Positions 34,007-45,543 are shown, counted from the first letter of the stretch. The stretch: DNA of 64,000 nt from Paragemmobacter straminiformis (GCF_014243445.1 NZ_JACLQD010000002.1:868001-932000), one strand, 5' to 3'. Program-made: numbers and translations. Notes: generated by a model not told the origin, from the sequence alone.

Positions 34007-34954
34007 ATGACCGCCCTTTCCCCGCCCATCCGCCGCGAAAGCGCCAAGGGCGTTGCCTTCCTCGTCGCCGGCGTTGCCGTCTTTTCGATGCAGGACCTGA
34101 TCCTCAAACTGCTCTCGGGCGAATATCCTCTGCATCAGGCGATGGTCCTGCGCAGCCTGACGGCCATCCCCTTCCTTCTCGCCCTCGTCCACTACGAGGC
34201 CGGGCTGAAATCGCTCTTCACCCCCGGCACGCTGGCGATGATCCGGCGCGGCGTCATCATGTTCCTTGCCTATACCTGCTACTACATCGCCCTGCCCGCC
34301 CTGCCGATGGCGACGACCGTGGCGCTGTACTTTTCCGCCCCGCTCTTCATCACCATGCTTTCCGTCCTCATGCTGGGCGAACATGTCGGCCCGCGCCGTT
34401 GGCTCGCTTTGGTCGCGGGCTTTGTCGGTGTGGTCATCATGGTCCGCCCCACGGGCGCGGTTTTCGAATGGGCCGCCCTGCTTCCGGTCTTTTCCGGCTT
34501 TGCCTATGCGCTGTCGATGATCTCGGCGCGTCGTCTCGGCACCACCGAAAGCGCCGCCGCCCTCGCCTTCTGGGGCAATGCCGTCTTTCTCGCCGCGGCG
34601 CTGGTGCTGTCGGCCATCCTCGGCACCGGCAGCTACGGAACCGAGGTTCACCCCTCGCTGGCCTTCCTGCTGCGCGGCTGGGCCATGCCGACCGCCTTTG
34701 ACCTGATGCTGATGATGTCCTGCGGCGTGATCGCCGCCGTCGGCCTGACGCTTCTCACCCAAGCCTACCGCATCGCCGAAGCCAGCGTCGTGACCCCCTT
34801 CGAATACACCGGCATGATCTGGTCCGTGATTTACGGATGGGTCTTCTGGCGTCAGTGGCCCGACCTCACCGCATGGGGCGGCATCAGCATCATCATCGGC
34901 GCGGGCCTCTACGTCCTCTGGCGTGAAAACGCGGCGAACTCTCAGCCGGGTTGA
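34007..34954 (+). CDS. EamA/DMT-superfamily transporter
   Basis: Inner-membrane drug/metabolite transporter, 315 residues from the ATG at 34007 with ten predicted helices in two EamA repeats. The first repeat ends near GEHVGPRRWLALVAGFVGVV, the typical end-of-repeat motif, and the second near FWRQWPDLTAWGGISIIIGAGLY. The ATG at 34007 is the sensible start; in-frame ATGs further upstream lie in the repeat element. It converges on a sulfotransferase gene with a 13-bp overlap. A second EamA gene is at 48705. Neither has a predictable substrate. Confidence 0.88.
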   Translation: MTALSPPIRRESAKGVAFLVAGVAVFSMQDLILKLLSGEYPLHQAMVLRSLTAIPFLLALVHYEAGLKSLFTPGTLAMIRRGVIMFLAYTCYYIALPALPMATTVALYFSAPLFITMLSVLMLGEHVGPRRWLALVAGFVGVVIMVRPTGAVFEWAALLPVFSGFAYALSMISARRLGTTESAAALAFWGNAVFLAAALVLSAILGTGSYGTEVHPSLAFLLRGWAMPTAFDLMLMMSCGVIAAVGLTLLTQAYRIAEASVVTPFEYTGMIWSVIYGWVFWRQWPDLTAWGGISIIIGAGLYVLWRENAANSQPG

Positions 34955-35853
34955 CGCGCGGCGATCGCCTTGGCCTTGGTGTATAGCTCCAGATCGGCGA
35001 TGAACCACGGTTCCAGCACCTCGCGCGCCAGATCGTTGCGCACCGACAGCACGCTCGGCTTGCCCGCGTTTTCAAAGGCGACCAGCGGCGCCGATTTGCC
35101 CGCTCCGGCAAGCACGCCCAGACGGCGCTGCAAACCGGCCTGATCCTCGCACAGCCCGACCACCGAGAAGGTGTCGAGGTTCTGCACCGCCCGCTCGACA
35201 TCCCGCGGCACAAGCGCCTTGACCATCGAGGCCATCGACCCCGTCAGCAGCATCCGCACCTGCAAATTGTCGAACCCGCCCTCGACCGGCGACCACAGCC
35301 GCACCAGCCGCTCCATGCTCGCGCGCGAGGCGAAATCCGTCCGCGACACGGCGGCGGCCATCGTTTTCCACGATGCCGCCCACGGCCCCGGCGGAATCGG
35401 CTCGCCATCGTTGAAACGCCCGATGCAGTTGATATGCGACACCAGCCGCGCCCAGGGGTCGCGCAGCACGGTCACGCGGCGATAGGCCGAAGACCCGGTA
35501 AAGAACTCCCAACGCACCAGCGGCACATGGCCCGAAACGACATCGGTGGCCATCGTCTCGGATCGGCGCGCCAAAAGCTGCGGCAACAGGGTCTCGGCCC
35601 CGTCGACCACGGCTTGCGGCCCCCAGAACTTGCCCAGATAACGCAACACCGTGCCACCCGAGGTGCGCGGAATATGCAGGAAAAAGACGGGAAGCGCGTT
35701 GCCCTTGGGCTGGAACGGGACGGGCCGACCACCGATTGCGGGCTTGCCGGTAAAGATGAACCGTTCACCGGCCGCTTCGGCGGGCATCTCCGGCACATCA
35801 TCAGGTCGCACGGCGACAGACCCGGCCTTCAGTCGTCTAAACCCAAACACCAT
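34942..35853 (-). CDS. sulfotransferase family protein
   Basis: PAPS-dependent sulfotransferase-like protein of 303 residues. The 5'-phosphosulfate loop is HIPRTSGGT at residues 60-68, and the 3'-phosphate motif is VLRDPWARLVSH at about residues 129-140. It has no signal peptide. In Rhodobacteraceae such genes may modify surface polysaccharide or small molecules. No polysaccharide genes lie beside it to indicate a substrate. I start at the ATG at 35853 (MVFGFRRLK). An ATG ten codons upstream is possible. The 3' end overlaps the convergent EamA gene by 13 bp. Confidence 0.82.
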   Translation of the reverse strand: MVFGFRRLKAGSVAVRPDDVPEMPAEAAGERFIFTGKPAIGGRPVPFQPKGNALPVFFLHIPRTSGGTVLRYLGKFWGPQAVVDGAETLLPQLLARRSETMATDVVSGHVPLVRWEFFTGSSAYRRVTVLRDPWARLVSHINCIGRFNDGEPIPPGPWAASWKTMAAAVSRTDFASRASMERLVRLWSPVEGGFDNLQVRMLLTGSMASMVKALVPRDVERAVQNLDTFSVVGLCEDQAGLQRRLGVLAGAGKSAPLVAFENAGKPSVLSVRNDLAREVLEPWFIADLELYTKAKAIAARQPG

Positions 35854-35951
35854 ATAAAAGGCCCCCCTGAAAGGCCCGCACATCCGACAGTCCGGTTACG
35901 GCCGGACCCTCCACTCGTCACACAGGGCCCGCACATCGGGCCGCTTCAGCA

Positions 35952-35981
35952 ATAAGGCCGGAGGTTTCCCCCCGGCCTTTG
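35952..35981 (-). terminator. intrinsic terminator of tig
   Basis: AAGGCCGG and CCGGCCTT form an 8-bp stem around an A/G/T/C loop, followed on the minus strand by TTATTGC. It begins a few bases past the tig stop. Confidence 0.8.
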
Positions 35982-35987
35982 TTCGTA

Positions 35988-37322
35988 TCACAGCTCGTCG
36001 AGCGCTTCGATTGCTTTTTGCAGCTCTTCCTTGCTGACCTCTTTGTCGGCGACCTTGGCCCCGGCAACGATATGGTCAACAACCTTGTCCTCGAAGATCG
36101 GCGCGCGCAGCTGCTGCTGCACTTGCGGGTTCTTCTGGACAAAGTCGAAATAGGCGCGCTCTTGGCCCGGATAGTTGCGGGCCTGCGCCAGAACGGCTTG
36201 CGTCATCTCGGCGTCGGTCACGGTGACCTCGGCCTTGCGACCGACTTCGGCCAGCAGCAGGCCAAGGCGCACGCGGCGCTCGGCCAGCGACTTGTGCTCG
36301 TCGGTGGTTTCGATGGCCCCGTGGTTATGGCCATGCTCGTGCGGGTTCTCTTCGTGCCACAGCTGGTGCGCGATCTGCGAGGCTTCCGCCTCAACCAGTT
36401 TGGCGGGCAGGTCGAACTTGACCATACCGTCCAGCTGGTCCAGCAGCGCCCGCTTCAGCACGGCGCGCGACGCGCCCTTGTATTCGACTTCGAGACGTTC
36501 CGAAATCTGGCCCTTCAGCGCGGCCAGATCCTCGGCGCCGAACTTCTTGGCCAGCTCGTCGTCGATCTCGGCAGGCTTGGCTTCCTTCACCGCCTTGATG
36601 GTGCAGGCAAAGACAGCGGCCTTGCCGGCAAGGTGTGCCGCGCCATAGGCTTCGGGGAAGGTCACGTTGACTGAAACCTCGTCGCCGACCTTGGCGCCGA
36701 CCAGCTGGTCCTCGAACCCCGGAATGAACGACTTCGACCCGAGCACCAGCGCGTAGTCATCCGCCGAGCCACCCTCGAACGGCACGCCATCGACCGAGCC
36801 TTTGAAGTCGATCACGACCTGATCGCCGTCCTTGGCCTTCGAACCCTTCTTGCGGTCCTCGAAATTCTGCGCGGTGCCGGCAAGGTTCTTCAACGCTTCC
36901 TCGACATCGGCGTCCGACGCTTTCACGACCAGACGGTCCAGCGTGATCTTGCTGGAGTCGACTTCCGGAATCGGCGGCAGGGCTTCATAGGTCATCTCGA
37001 CCACGACATCCTTGCCCTCCGACCAGGTCTCGCCGTCGACCATCTTCACTTCGGGCTGAAGCGCAGGGCGGTCGCCCGACTTGTCGAAATGCTCTTTCAT
37101 CGCGCTGTCGATGGCGTCCTGCATGGCATCGCCGATCATGCGCTGACCGAACTGTTTCTTCAGGATCGGCAGCGGCACCTTGCCCTTGCGGAAACCCTTC
37201 ATCTCGATCTCGGGCTGAGCCTCGACCAGCTTTTCCTGAACCTTGGCGTCCAGTTCGGCGGCCGTCACCGTGATGGTGTAGCTGCGCTTCAGACCTTCGT
37301 TCAGGGTCTCGGTGACCTGCAT
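35988..37322 (-). CDS. tig: trigger factor
   Basis: Ribosome-bound chaperone and prolyl isomerase meeting nascent chains at the exit tunnel. Three domains are in order. The N-terminal ribosome-binding domain carries the signature [17 protein letters not shown] near residue 44. The FKBP-like isomerase domain is at about residues 150-245 ([15 protein letters not shown]). The helical C-terminal arms include a His-rich stretch (HEHGHNHG) near residue 330. Length is 444 residues. The start is the ATG at 37322, only 25 bp downstream of the tRNA-Leu gene. Co-transcription with the tRNA is plausible. Confidence 0.97.
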   Translation of the reverse strand: MQVTETLNEGLKRSYTITVTAAELDAKVQEKLVEAQPEIEMKGFRKGKVPLPILKKQFGQRMIGDAMQDAIDSAMKEHFDKSGDRPALQPEVKMVDGETWSEGKDVVVEMTYEALPPIPEVDSSKITLDRLVVKASDADVEEALKNLAGTAQNFEDRKKGSKAKDGDQVVIDFKGSVDGVPFEGGSADDYALVLGSKSFIPGFEDQLVGAKVGDEVSVNVTFPEAYGAAHLAGKAAVFACTIKAVKEAKPAEIDDELAKKFGAEDLAALKGQISERLEVEYKGASRAVLKRALLDQLDGMVKFDLPAKLVEAEASQIAHQLWHEENPHEHGHNHGAIETTDEHKSLAERRVRLGLLLAEVGRKAEVTVTDAEMTQAVLAQARNYPGQERAYFDFVQKNPQVQQQLRAPIFEDKVVDHIVAGAKVADKEVSKEELQKAIEALDEL

Positions 37323-37346
37323 GTTTCCGTCCTTCTTTTCATCCAC

Positions 37347-37431
37347 TGGTGCGGGTGGAGGGACTTGAACCCCCACGCCTTGCGGCGCCAGAACCTAAAT
37401 CTGGTGCGTCTACCAGTTTCGCCACACCCGC
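37347..37431 (-). tRNA. tRNA-Leu (UAG anticodon)
   Basis: An 85-base class II tRNA including an encoded CCA end (37347-37349 on the minus strand). The acceptor GCGGGTG pairs with CACCCGC. The anticodon stem CCAGA/TCTGG encloses TTTAGGT, giving anticodon TAG for CUA-type leucine codons. A long variable arm (GCGCCGCAAGGCGT) and the T arm GGGGGTTCAAGTCCCTC are intact. It lies between nnrD and tig on the same strand. Confidence 0.97.
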
Positions 37432-37568
37432 AAATTGCCCAAAGCACGCCATGTCCGTCCCTTCCGGTCCGGTCCAAGCGCACCCCGAAAATTCCGCGCC
37501 CTTCTAGCAAAGCGCCAAGGGGGATGCGAGAGGAAAATGCCGCGAAACGATCAAGGCCGCCCCGCCGG

Positions 37569-37611
37569 TTTCCTTCCCGGGAATTTGCAACTTTCCTTGC
37601 GGAAAATTGCC
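37569..37611. repeat. REP-like palindromic element, copy B
   Basis: Diverged copy of the element at 33855 and 57426. TTCCCGGGAA is its central palindrome, followed by TTTGCAAC, then TTTCC-TTGC-GGAAA and the shared end AAAATTGCC. It lies at the 3' end of the NAD(P)H-hydrate repair gene. Confidence 0.55.
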
Positions 37612-37613
37612 GC

Positions 37614-39624
<2,011 letters not shown>

Positions 39625-39683
39625 TCCATCCGGAACGGCCCCTCCGGCCCGACCGCACCGAAACACTCAACCCGAAAGGCATC

Positions 39684-41096
39684 ATGATGAGCGCAGTAGC
39701 GAATGCTCTGAAACTGATGAAGGACGAGGACGTCGAATACGTCGACATCCGCTTCACCGACCCCAAAGGCAAGCTTCAGCACGTCACGCTGATAGCCGAC
39801 CTCGTGGATGAAGACTTCTTCGAGGAAGGCTTCATGTTCGACGGCTCGTCGATCGCTGGCTGGAAGTCGATCGACCAGTCGGACATGAAACTCATGCCCG
39901 ATGCCACTTCGGTCTACATCGACCCCTTCTATGCCGAAAAGACCATGTGCGTGCATTGCAACGTGGTCGAGCCCGACACCGGCGAAGCCTATGACCGCTG
40001 CCCGCGCCAGATCGCGCTGAAAGCCGAAGCCTACCTGAAATCCTCGGGCGTGGGCGACGCGGCCTACTTCGGCCCCGAAGCCGAATTCTTCATCTTCGAC
40101 GACGTCCGCTATCAGGTCGCGCCGAACAAGGTGTCCTACCAGATCGACGCGGAAGCGGCGGCATGGAACACCGACTCCTCCTTCGAGGGCGGCAACCTCG
40201 CCCACCGCGCGGGCTACAAGGGCGGCTACTTCCCGGTCAACCCGATCGACGAAGCCCAGGACCTGCGCGGCGAGATGCTCTCGACCATGAAGCGCATGGG
40301 CATCAAGGTCGACAAGCACCACCACGAAGTGGCGACCTGCCAGCACGAACTCGGCATGATCTTCGGCGGTCTGGTCGAACAGGCCGACAACATCCAGAAG
40401 TACAAGTACGTCATCCACAACGTCGCGGCCGCCTATGGCAAGACCGTGACCTTCATGCCCAAGCCCATGAAGGGCGACAACGGCTCGGGGATGCACGTCA
40501 ACATGTCGATCTGGAAGGACGGCAAGCCGCTCTTCGCGGGCGACCAATACGCCGACCTCTCGGTCGAGGCGCTCTACTTCATCGGCGGCATCCTCAAGCA
40601 CGCCAAGGCGCTGAACGCCATCACCAACCCGTCCACCAACAGCTACAAGCGTCTGATCCCGGGCTTCGAAGCACCGGTTCTGCGCGCCTACTCGGCCCGC
40701 AACCGCTCGGGCTGCGTCCGTATTCCGTGGACGGAATCGCCCAAAGCCAAGCGCGTCGAAGCCCGCTTCCCCGATCCGTCGGCGAACCCCTATCTGGCTT
40801 TCGCCGCCCTGCTGATGGCCGGTCTCGACGGCATCAAGAACAAGATCCACCCCGGCCCCGCTTCGGACAAGGACCTCTACGACCTGCCGCCCGAAGAACT
40901 GGCCGAAATCCCGACCGTCTGCGGCTCGCTGCGCGAGGCGCTGGAAGAGCTTGAAAAAGACCACGACTTCCTGCTTCAGGGCGGCGTGTTCGAAAAGAGC
41001 CAGCTCGAGGCCTACATGGCCCTCAAGTGGGAAGAGGTCTATGCCTTCGAGCATACCCCCCACCCGGTCGAATACGCGATGTATTACTCCTGCTGA
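39684..41096 (+). CDS. glnA: glutamine synthetase type I
   Basis: Makes glutamine from glutamate, ammonia and ATP as a cytoplasmic dodecamer. Length is 470 residues. The conserved latch [14 protein letters not shown] lies near residue 51, the ATP motif [10 protein letters not shown] near residue 265 and the glutamate loop NRSGCVRIP near residue 340. The adenylylation tyrosine lies in [10 protein letters not shown] at residue 399, or 398 if the second ATG is used. This marks the GSI-beta class regulated by GlnE. A strong terminator follows, so the unknown genes downstream are separate. Confidence 0.97.
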   Translation: MMSAVANALKLMKDEDVEYVDIRFTDPKGKLQHVTLIADLVDEDFFEEGFMFDGSSIAGWKSIDQSDMKLMPDATSVYIDPFYAEKTMCVHCNVVEPDTGEAYDRCPRQIALKAEAYLKSSGVGDAAYFGPEAEFFIFDDVRYQVAPNKVSYQIDAEAAAWNTDSSFEGGNLAHRAGYKGGYFPVNPIDEAQDLRGEMLSTMKRMGIKVDKHHHEVATCQHELGMIFGGLVEQADNIQKYKYVIHNVAAAYGKTVTFMPKPMKGDNGSGMHVNMSIWKDGKPLFAGDQYADLSVEALYFIGGILKHAKALNAITNPSTNSYKRLIPGFEAPVLRAYSARNRSGCVRIPWTESPKAKRVEARFPDPSANPYLAFAALLMAGLDGIKNKIHPGPASDKDLYDLPPEELAEIPTVCGSLREALEELEKDHDFLLQGGVFEKSQLEAYMALKWEEVYAFEHTPHPVEYAMYYSC

Positions 41097-41115
41097 TCGG
41101 CAGGGATCGTCTTGC

Positions 41116-41141
41116 AAAGGGCCGCCTTCGGGCGGCCCTTT
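41116..41141 (+). terminator. intrinsic terminator of glnBA
   Basis: GGGCCGCC and GGCGGCCC form a perfect 8-bp stem on a TTCG loop, flanked by AAA and TTT, 19 bp past the glnA stop. Confidence 0.92.
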
Positions 41142-41284
41142 CGCATTTCCGCCACAGGTTGCGAAACAATCGCCGGCTATATTTTCCCTAACTGCCGCAG
41201 GTCGCAGATAAAACTGCCCCGTTTTCGCCACAATTAAACCGGAGTCTGTCAATACTTGTGTTTTTAATGAGTTGGAAGTTCGCC

Positions 41285-41977
41285 ATGCTCGATATCGAAG
41301 GCCACGCACCGCTTGCCGATCCGCCGCTTCCTTCGGGCGATCTGGAAGCCATGTTCCTGCAACAGCAGGATCCGGCGCCCGCGCGTTCCATCACGCCGCG
41401 CCGCCCCCTGCGCCTTTCTCCCCAACGCGAGGATGCCGCCCTCGACCCCCGCCAATCCCTCGTCGCGCTGAACATCTTCTCGGATGTGTTCGGCCCCGAA
41501 CCCGTGGCCGAAGCCGACCAGACCCTCGACCCGCGCATCCGTGCCAGCCGCCACCGCGCAAGGGCGCGCCTGTCCCACGCCGTTAACACCTTGGCACCGG
41601 ACGAGGCGAATTTCTGGCATGTCTCGGCCCCCACGGCCGAACCGTCCCTGCCGCAAGACCATCCCTCGGCCACAATTGCGGCAAACGACCTGCCGGACCT
41701 GCCCGCCCCGCTACATGAACATCTCGCCCGCGTGCGCGCCGCACTCTATGCCGACAGCGTCGGCTCCGACGCCGTCACCACCCCCGCTTCGGCCCAATTG
41801 CGCCTCGCAAGCCACGCCATGAACGCAACGCTGGTTGTCGTGGCATTTCCCGTAGGCGCGGCCCTCACCACCTATTCGCTCCTGCGCGGCGGCAACATGC
41901 GCCTCTCGGCACAGGCGATGGCCGTGGTCGCCGGGGTGCTGGGCATCTGGCAGAGCAGCCTCTCCCACCTCCTCTGA
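41285..41977 (+). CDS. unknown protein with C-terminal membrane module (pair member 1)
   Basis: I do not recognise this gene. From the ATG at 41285 the product is 230 residues. The first 140 are polar, Pro/Ala-rich and probably disordered or weakly folded. The last 80 share clear similarity with the end of the next gene. The shared part has a charged lead-in LARVRAALY, a helix LRLASHAMNATLVVVAFPVGAALT, the turn TYSLLRGGNMRLSAQ, and a second helix to the end. The pattern suggests two membrane helices. Alternative starts are the ATG at 41267 and the GTG at 41258. GGAAG before 41285 is the best-placed ribosome site. Confidence 0.75.
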   Translation: MLDIEGHAPLADPPLPSGDLEAMFLQQQDPAPARSITPRRPLRLSPQREDAALDPRQSLVALNIFSDVFGPEPVAEADQTLDPRIRASRHRARARLSHAVNTLAPDEANFWHVSAPTAEPSLPQDHPSATIAANDLPDLPAPLHEHLARVRAALYADSVGSDAVTTPASAQLRLASHAMNATLVVVAFPVGAALTTYSLLRGGNMRLSAQAMAVVAGVLGIWQSSLSHLL

Positions 41978-42185
41978 TCGTCGGCATCCCCGACAAGGCA
42001 TCCGCGGTGCCGCGGACAGTCTGCCTTACTCAACCTCAAGCAGAAACCGCGACACCCGCATACCAAAACAGGCGAGAATTCGGCAATACCCCGGACAGGA
42101 CCGTTTAATAATCACAAATTGATCCGAATCTCGGCACAATTCACATTTATTAAAACTGGTGAACGGAATTGTCAGAGGGCAAGCC

Positions 42186-43139
42186 ATGACGATCGCGCAG
42201 CACCAGGCCATTCACGCGGATTTCCCTCCGCCGAACCAGAACAGCACCATTGCGCAATTTGTCTTCGACCATGACCCCGCGCTCAACCTTGCGCTTCTGG
42301 TCAAGGAACTTGACGGCGCGCTGCAACGGTCGGGTGCCGGCAAGCGCATGATCACATGGGATTGCGACGATCTGGTCCTTCTCGATGTCGAAGGCGCGCG
42401 CTTCACGCTCAGCTACTGCCGCGACGGCGTCGAACCGGGCAAACCCGCCAGCCTGATGATCTCGGTCGGCCCCGGCCCCGACGGCTATGCCGATCCGATC
42501 GACCGCCGCCGCCATGACGAGCTTTGCCATCTCATCGCGGAACGTCTCAAGGCCCGCTTCGCCCCTGAACGCATGCTCTGGCATCAGGTCACCGGCCCCG
42601 TGACCGCCGACCTGATCGACGATCTCTTCGACCGTCTGCCCGATTTCGAAGTGACGACCAAACCCGCCTCGGCCCCCGTCCGCTCGGAAACGACCAAGGT
42701 CCTGCGCGCCTTCCCCGAAACCGACGACCTCAGCGCCGTCAGCTTCGCCGAGAAGGCACAGGCGCTCAAAGCCGCCAAGACCGAACGCGCCCGCGCCGCC
42801 GCATTGGCCAGCAAACCCGCGCCTTCGATGCAGCCCGCCAATACCGAACCCGTCTCGCTGCGCCCGGCCAATCCCGAAATGGCCCGCCTGCGCGCGGCAC
42901 TCTACCCGCAGCCCGCCGACGGTCAGGCCCCGCAGACGGTGAAACTCCGCCTCGCCGCCTCGACGATGGACATGACGCTGATGGTCGTCTTTCTGCCCGC
43001 AGGGGCCGCGATGCTGACCTATTCCCTGCTCAAGGGCGGCAACGTCAACGCCTCGGCCCGCGTCATGGCGCTGACCTGCTCGATCCTCGGCCTGTCGCAA
43101 CTTCCCTTCGCGCACAGCCTCATGGGCCTGATGGTCTAA
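42186..43139 (+). CDS. unknown protein with C-terminal membrane module (pair member 2)
   Basis: Not recognised. The 317-residue product has an N-terminal folded-looking domain (about residues 25-170, including MITWDCDDLVLLDVEGARF and RRRHDELCHLIAERL). A Lys/Arg/Ala-rich linker follows. The C-terminal 80-residue module is shared with the preceding gene: MARLRAALY, KLRLAASTMDMTLMVVFLPAG, then TYSLLKGGNVNASAR. A good AGAGGG ribosome site precedes the ATG at 42186. It lies 208 bp after its partner with an AT-rich gap, so each gene may have its own promoter. It converges on the DUF3445 gene with a 4-bp overlap. Confidence 0.8.
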   Translation: MTIAQHQAIHADFPPPNQNSTIAQFVFDHDPALNLALLVKELDGALQRSGAGKRMITWDCDDLVLLDVEGARFTLSYCRDGVEPGKPASLMISVGPGPDGYADPIDRRRHDELCHLIAERLKARFAPERMLWHQVTGPVTADLIDDLFDRLPDFEVTTKPASAPVRSETTKVLRAFPETDDLSAVSFAEKAQALKAAKTERARAAALASKPAPSMQPANTEPVSLRPANPEMARLRAALYPQPADGQAPQTVKLRLAASTMDMTLMVVFLPAGAAMLTYSLLKGGNVNASARVMALTCSILGLSQLPFAHSLMGLMV

Positions 43140-43918
43140 AGACCCGCCGCCGCCAGCCCCTCGCGCTCGGCCACGGACAGCGACGCTATCCTGACCACAT
43201 AGGTATGGATCGAAAAGACGACCGCCCCCGTCTCGGGCAGGCGCATCAGGCATTGGCGTTCCGACCGCAGGTAGATCTTCTCGACCGGACGCGGCCGCGC
43301 CGCCCCCTCGATGCGCGGCTGGTGCAGGACCGGATCGTCATAGATCAGCGCATTGAAGCGCATCAACGGCTGCTCCACCCGTATCGCATCGAACAGCCGC
43401 TGCACCCGCTTGGCCATCCCGTCATCGTAATGCGGCACAGGCACATGGATGCCCGTCAGCGGCTTGCCGATCTTTTGCGCCAGCGTCCAGCTTGCCGGAA
43501 AGCACAGGATCGCCCCGGTCAGCACATGCTCGTCCCCCCGCGCCTGCATCAGGCACAGATCCTCCTGCACCAGCCGTCCCAGCGTGACGAGCGGCCGCGC
43601 CGGATCGAGCGGCACCACCACCCCGTCGGGCCTTGCCACCTCGGACAGACCGACCCGATAGCCTGCATCGCCTGCAATCTTGCCCAGCACGGCACGGTAA
43701 AGCTCGTCCACCGCGTCCCGCCCTTCGGGCAGCAGGTCATGCACCAGCGGCAAACGCCCGGCGATCAGACGGTCGCGCTCGGCCATCTGGCCCGCAAAGG
43801 CCTCGTCCCGCAGCACCCAATTCCCGTCGCCAAGCGGCACGATCCCCGGCAAACGCCACGTCCGCCCCTCCATCCACGGGGCAAAGGGCAGTCTCTGTTG
43901 CAGGATCGGCGCGGTCAT
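43136..43918 (-). CDS. DUF3445 protein, haem-dependent oxidative N-demethylase-like
   Basis: Member of the DUF3445 family, 260 residues, which includes the haem subunit of the dimethylamine oxidative N-demethylase described in marine bacteria. Typical segments are RLPLVHDLLPEGRDAVDELY, LVQEDLCLMQ, FPASWTLAQKIGKPLTGIHVPVP and RSERQCLMRLPETGAVVFSIHTYV. No signal or membrane helix is present. It is divergent from dddP across 126 bp. This could hint at shared regulation in methylated osmolyte use, but no partner reductase subunits are nearby. The substrate is therefore not established. Confidence 0.82.
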   Translation of the reverse strand: MTAPILQQRLPFAPWMEGRTWRLPGIVPLGDGNWVLRDEAFAGQMAERDRLIAGRLPLVHDLLPEGRDAVDELYRAVLGKIAGDAGYRVGLSEVARPDGVVVPLDPARPLVTLGRLVQEDLCLMQARGDEHVLTGAILCFPASWTLAQKIGKPLTGIHVPVPHYDDGMAKRVQRLFDAIRVEQPLMRFNALIYDDPVLHQPRIEGAARPRPVEKIYLRSERQCLMRLPETGAVVFSIHTYVVRIASLSVAEREGLAAAGL

Positions 43919-44044
43919 GCCCCAAGGCTATGCGCCCGTCCCACAGCGCGCCCGCACCAAAACGACACCGACCTGTCGCGCCCAAGCCAGCGCAAAACCG
44001 CGCCCTGCCCGACCCTTTCCACAGCAACAGGGGATCGCCGCCAG

Positions 44045-45379
44045 ATGGACCAGCATTACGCCGACCGCCGCAAGATCGACCCCACGCGCGGCGCAACCCT
44101 TGGCGACGGCACCCCCAACGACAATGACCGGGTCGAGATCGGCCCCACCCAGACCGCCTTTGCCGAATGGCAGGCGGCAGGGCTGACACCGCCCAACCTC
44201 GAACGCATGCGCGAATACCGCTGGAAGCGCCTCACGCAATCGCTCATCGACCGCGACTATGGCGGGGTCTTGATGTTCGACCCGCTCAACATCCGCTACG
44301 CAACCGACACGACGAACATGCAGCTCTGGAACAGTCACAACCCGTTCCGCGCCTGCCTGCTCTGCGCCGACGGCCATATGGTCGTGTGGGAATACAAGAA
44401 CTCCCCCTTCCTCGTGACCTTCAACCCGCTGGTCAAGGAACTGCGCTCGGGTGCCTCTTTCTTCTACAACGTCTGCGGCGATGCCGTGGCGCAAGACGCC
44501 CGCTCCTTCGCCGCACAGGTGGACGAGGTGATGCGGGCACACGCCGGCACCAACCGCCGCCTTGCGGTGGACAAGATCATGATCAACGGCCTGCGCGCCC
44601 TCGAATCCGCAGGCTTTCAGGTGATGGAAGGCGAAGAGGTCACCGAACGCACCCGCGCCATCAAGGGCCCCGACGAAATCCTCGCCATGCGCTGCGCCCA
44701 CCACGCCTGCGAAAGCGCGATTGCCGAGATGGAGCATGAAGCCCGCACCCGCATTCCCCTTGGCGGCATGTCCGAGGATGATGTCTGGGCCGAATTGCAC
44801 AAGGGCAACATCAAGCGCGGCGGCGAGTGGATCGAAACCCGCCTGCTGGCATCCGGCCCCCGCACCAACCCGTGGTTTCAGGAATGCGGCCCCCGCCTGA
44901 TCCGGAACAACGAGATCGTGGCCTTCGATACCGACCTGATCGGCTGCTACGGCATCTGCATCGACATTTCCCGCACATGGTGGGTGGGCGACCAGAAACC
45001 CCGCCCCGACATGATCGACGCCTTCGCCCATGCCCGCGCGCATATCGACACCAACATGGCCATGCTGAAGCCGGGCGTCACCATCAAAGAACTGACCCAC
45101 GGCGGCCACCAGCTCGGGACCAGCTTCTGGAAGCAGAAATACTCCTGCAAGATGCACGGCGTGGGCCTCTGCGACGAATGGCCCTTCGTCCCCTATCCCG
45201 ACACGTGGGTCGAAGGTGCCTTCGACGTGGCGCTGCAACCGGGCATGGTGCTGTGCGTCGAGGCCCTCGTCAGCCCCGAAGGCGGCGATTTCTCGATCAA
45301 GCTCGAGGATCAGGTGCTGATCACCGAAACGGGACACGAGAACCTGACCCGCTACCCCTTCGACCCGCGCCTGTCGTAG
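44045..45379 (+). CDS. dddP: dimethylsulfoniopropionate lyase DddP
   Basis: Cleaves DMSP to dimethyl sulfide and acrylate. It is an M24-metallopeptidase-fold enzyme of 444 residues. All residues reported for the Ruegeria lacuscaerulensis enzyme fall at the same numbers. The metal ligands are Asp295, Asp297, Asp307, His371, Glu406 and Glu421. The catalytic Asp377 is in HGVGLCD and the active-site Tyr366 in KYSCKMHG. The start at 44045 (MDQHYADRRKIDPTRGATLG) also matches the known N-terminus. Longer in-frame reading upstream is not coding. It is divergent from a DUF3445 gene. No other ddd or dmd gene is in the window. Confidence 0.96.
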   Translation: MDQHYADRRKIDPTRGATLGDGTPNDNDRVEIGPTQTAFAEWQAAGLTPPNLERMREYRWKRLTQSLIDRDYGGVLMFDPLNIRYATDTTNMQLWNSHNPFRACLLCADGHMVVWEYKNSPFLVTFNPLVKELRSGASFFYNVCGDAVAQDARSFAAQVDEVMRAHAGTNRRLAVDKIMINGLRALESAGFQVMEGEEVTERTRAIKGPDEILAMRCAHHACESAIAEMEHEARTRIPLGGMSEDDVWAELHKGNIKRGGEWIETRLLASGPRTNPWFQECGPRLIRNNEIVAFDTDLIGCYGICIDISRTWWVGDQKPRPDMIDAFAHARAHIDTNMAMLKPGVTIKELTHGGHQLGTSFWKQKYSCKMHGVGLCDEWPFVPYPDTWVEGAFDVALQPGMVLCVEALVSPEGGDFSIKLEDQVLITETGHENLTRYPFDPRLS

Positions 45380-45391
45380 CACCCGCATAAA

Positions 45392-45461
45392 GGGGGGCTG
45401 TCTGCCCCCCGTCGCGCGTGCCGCGCGCCCCCCCCCGAGGATATTTGTGCAAGTATGAAAG
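45392..45461 (+). repeat. G6/C6 hairpin plus GAGGATATTT box, copy 1
   Basis: GGGGGGC/GCCCCCC hairpin (45392-45410, loop TGTCT) is followed by a GC-rich spacer. The box CCCCCGAGGATATTTGTGCA then ends near 45451, with an A-rich tail after it. The hairpin can terminate dddP. The same composite occurs at 47161, 56719 and, diverged, 63274. Confidence 0.7.
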
Positions 45462-45543
45462 GGGCAAAAGGGCCGGCCCGCCTTGCCTTGCGCGCCCAAG
45501 CGGTCTAAGGCCGCGCCATCCCCTGCTCAGGAAGGCGCTGCCC

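Noticed and set aside
41161-42185. CtrA sites (TTAA-N7-TTAA) upstream of the unknown gene pair.
   Set aside because: Several TTAA half-sites occur in these AT-rich gaps, but none is paired at 7-bp spacing.
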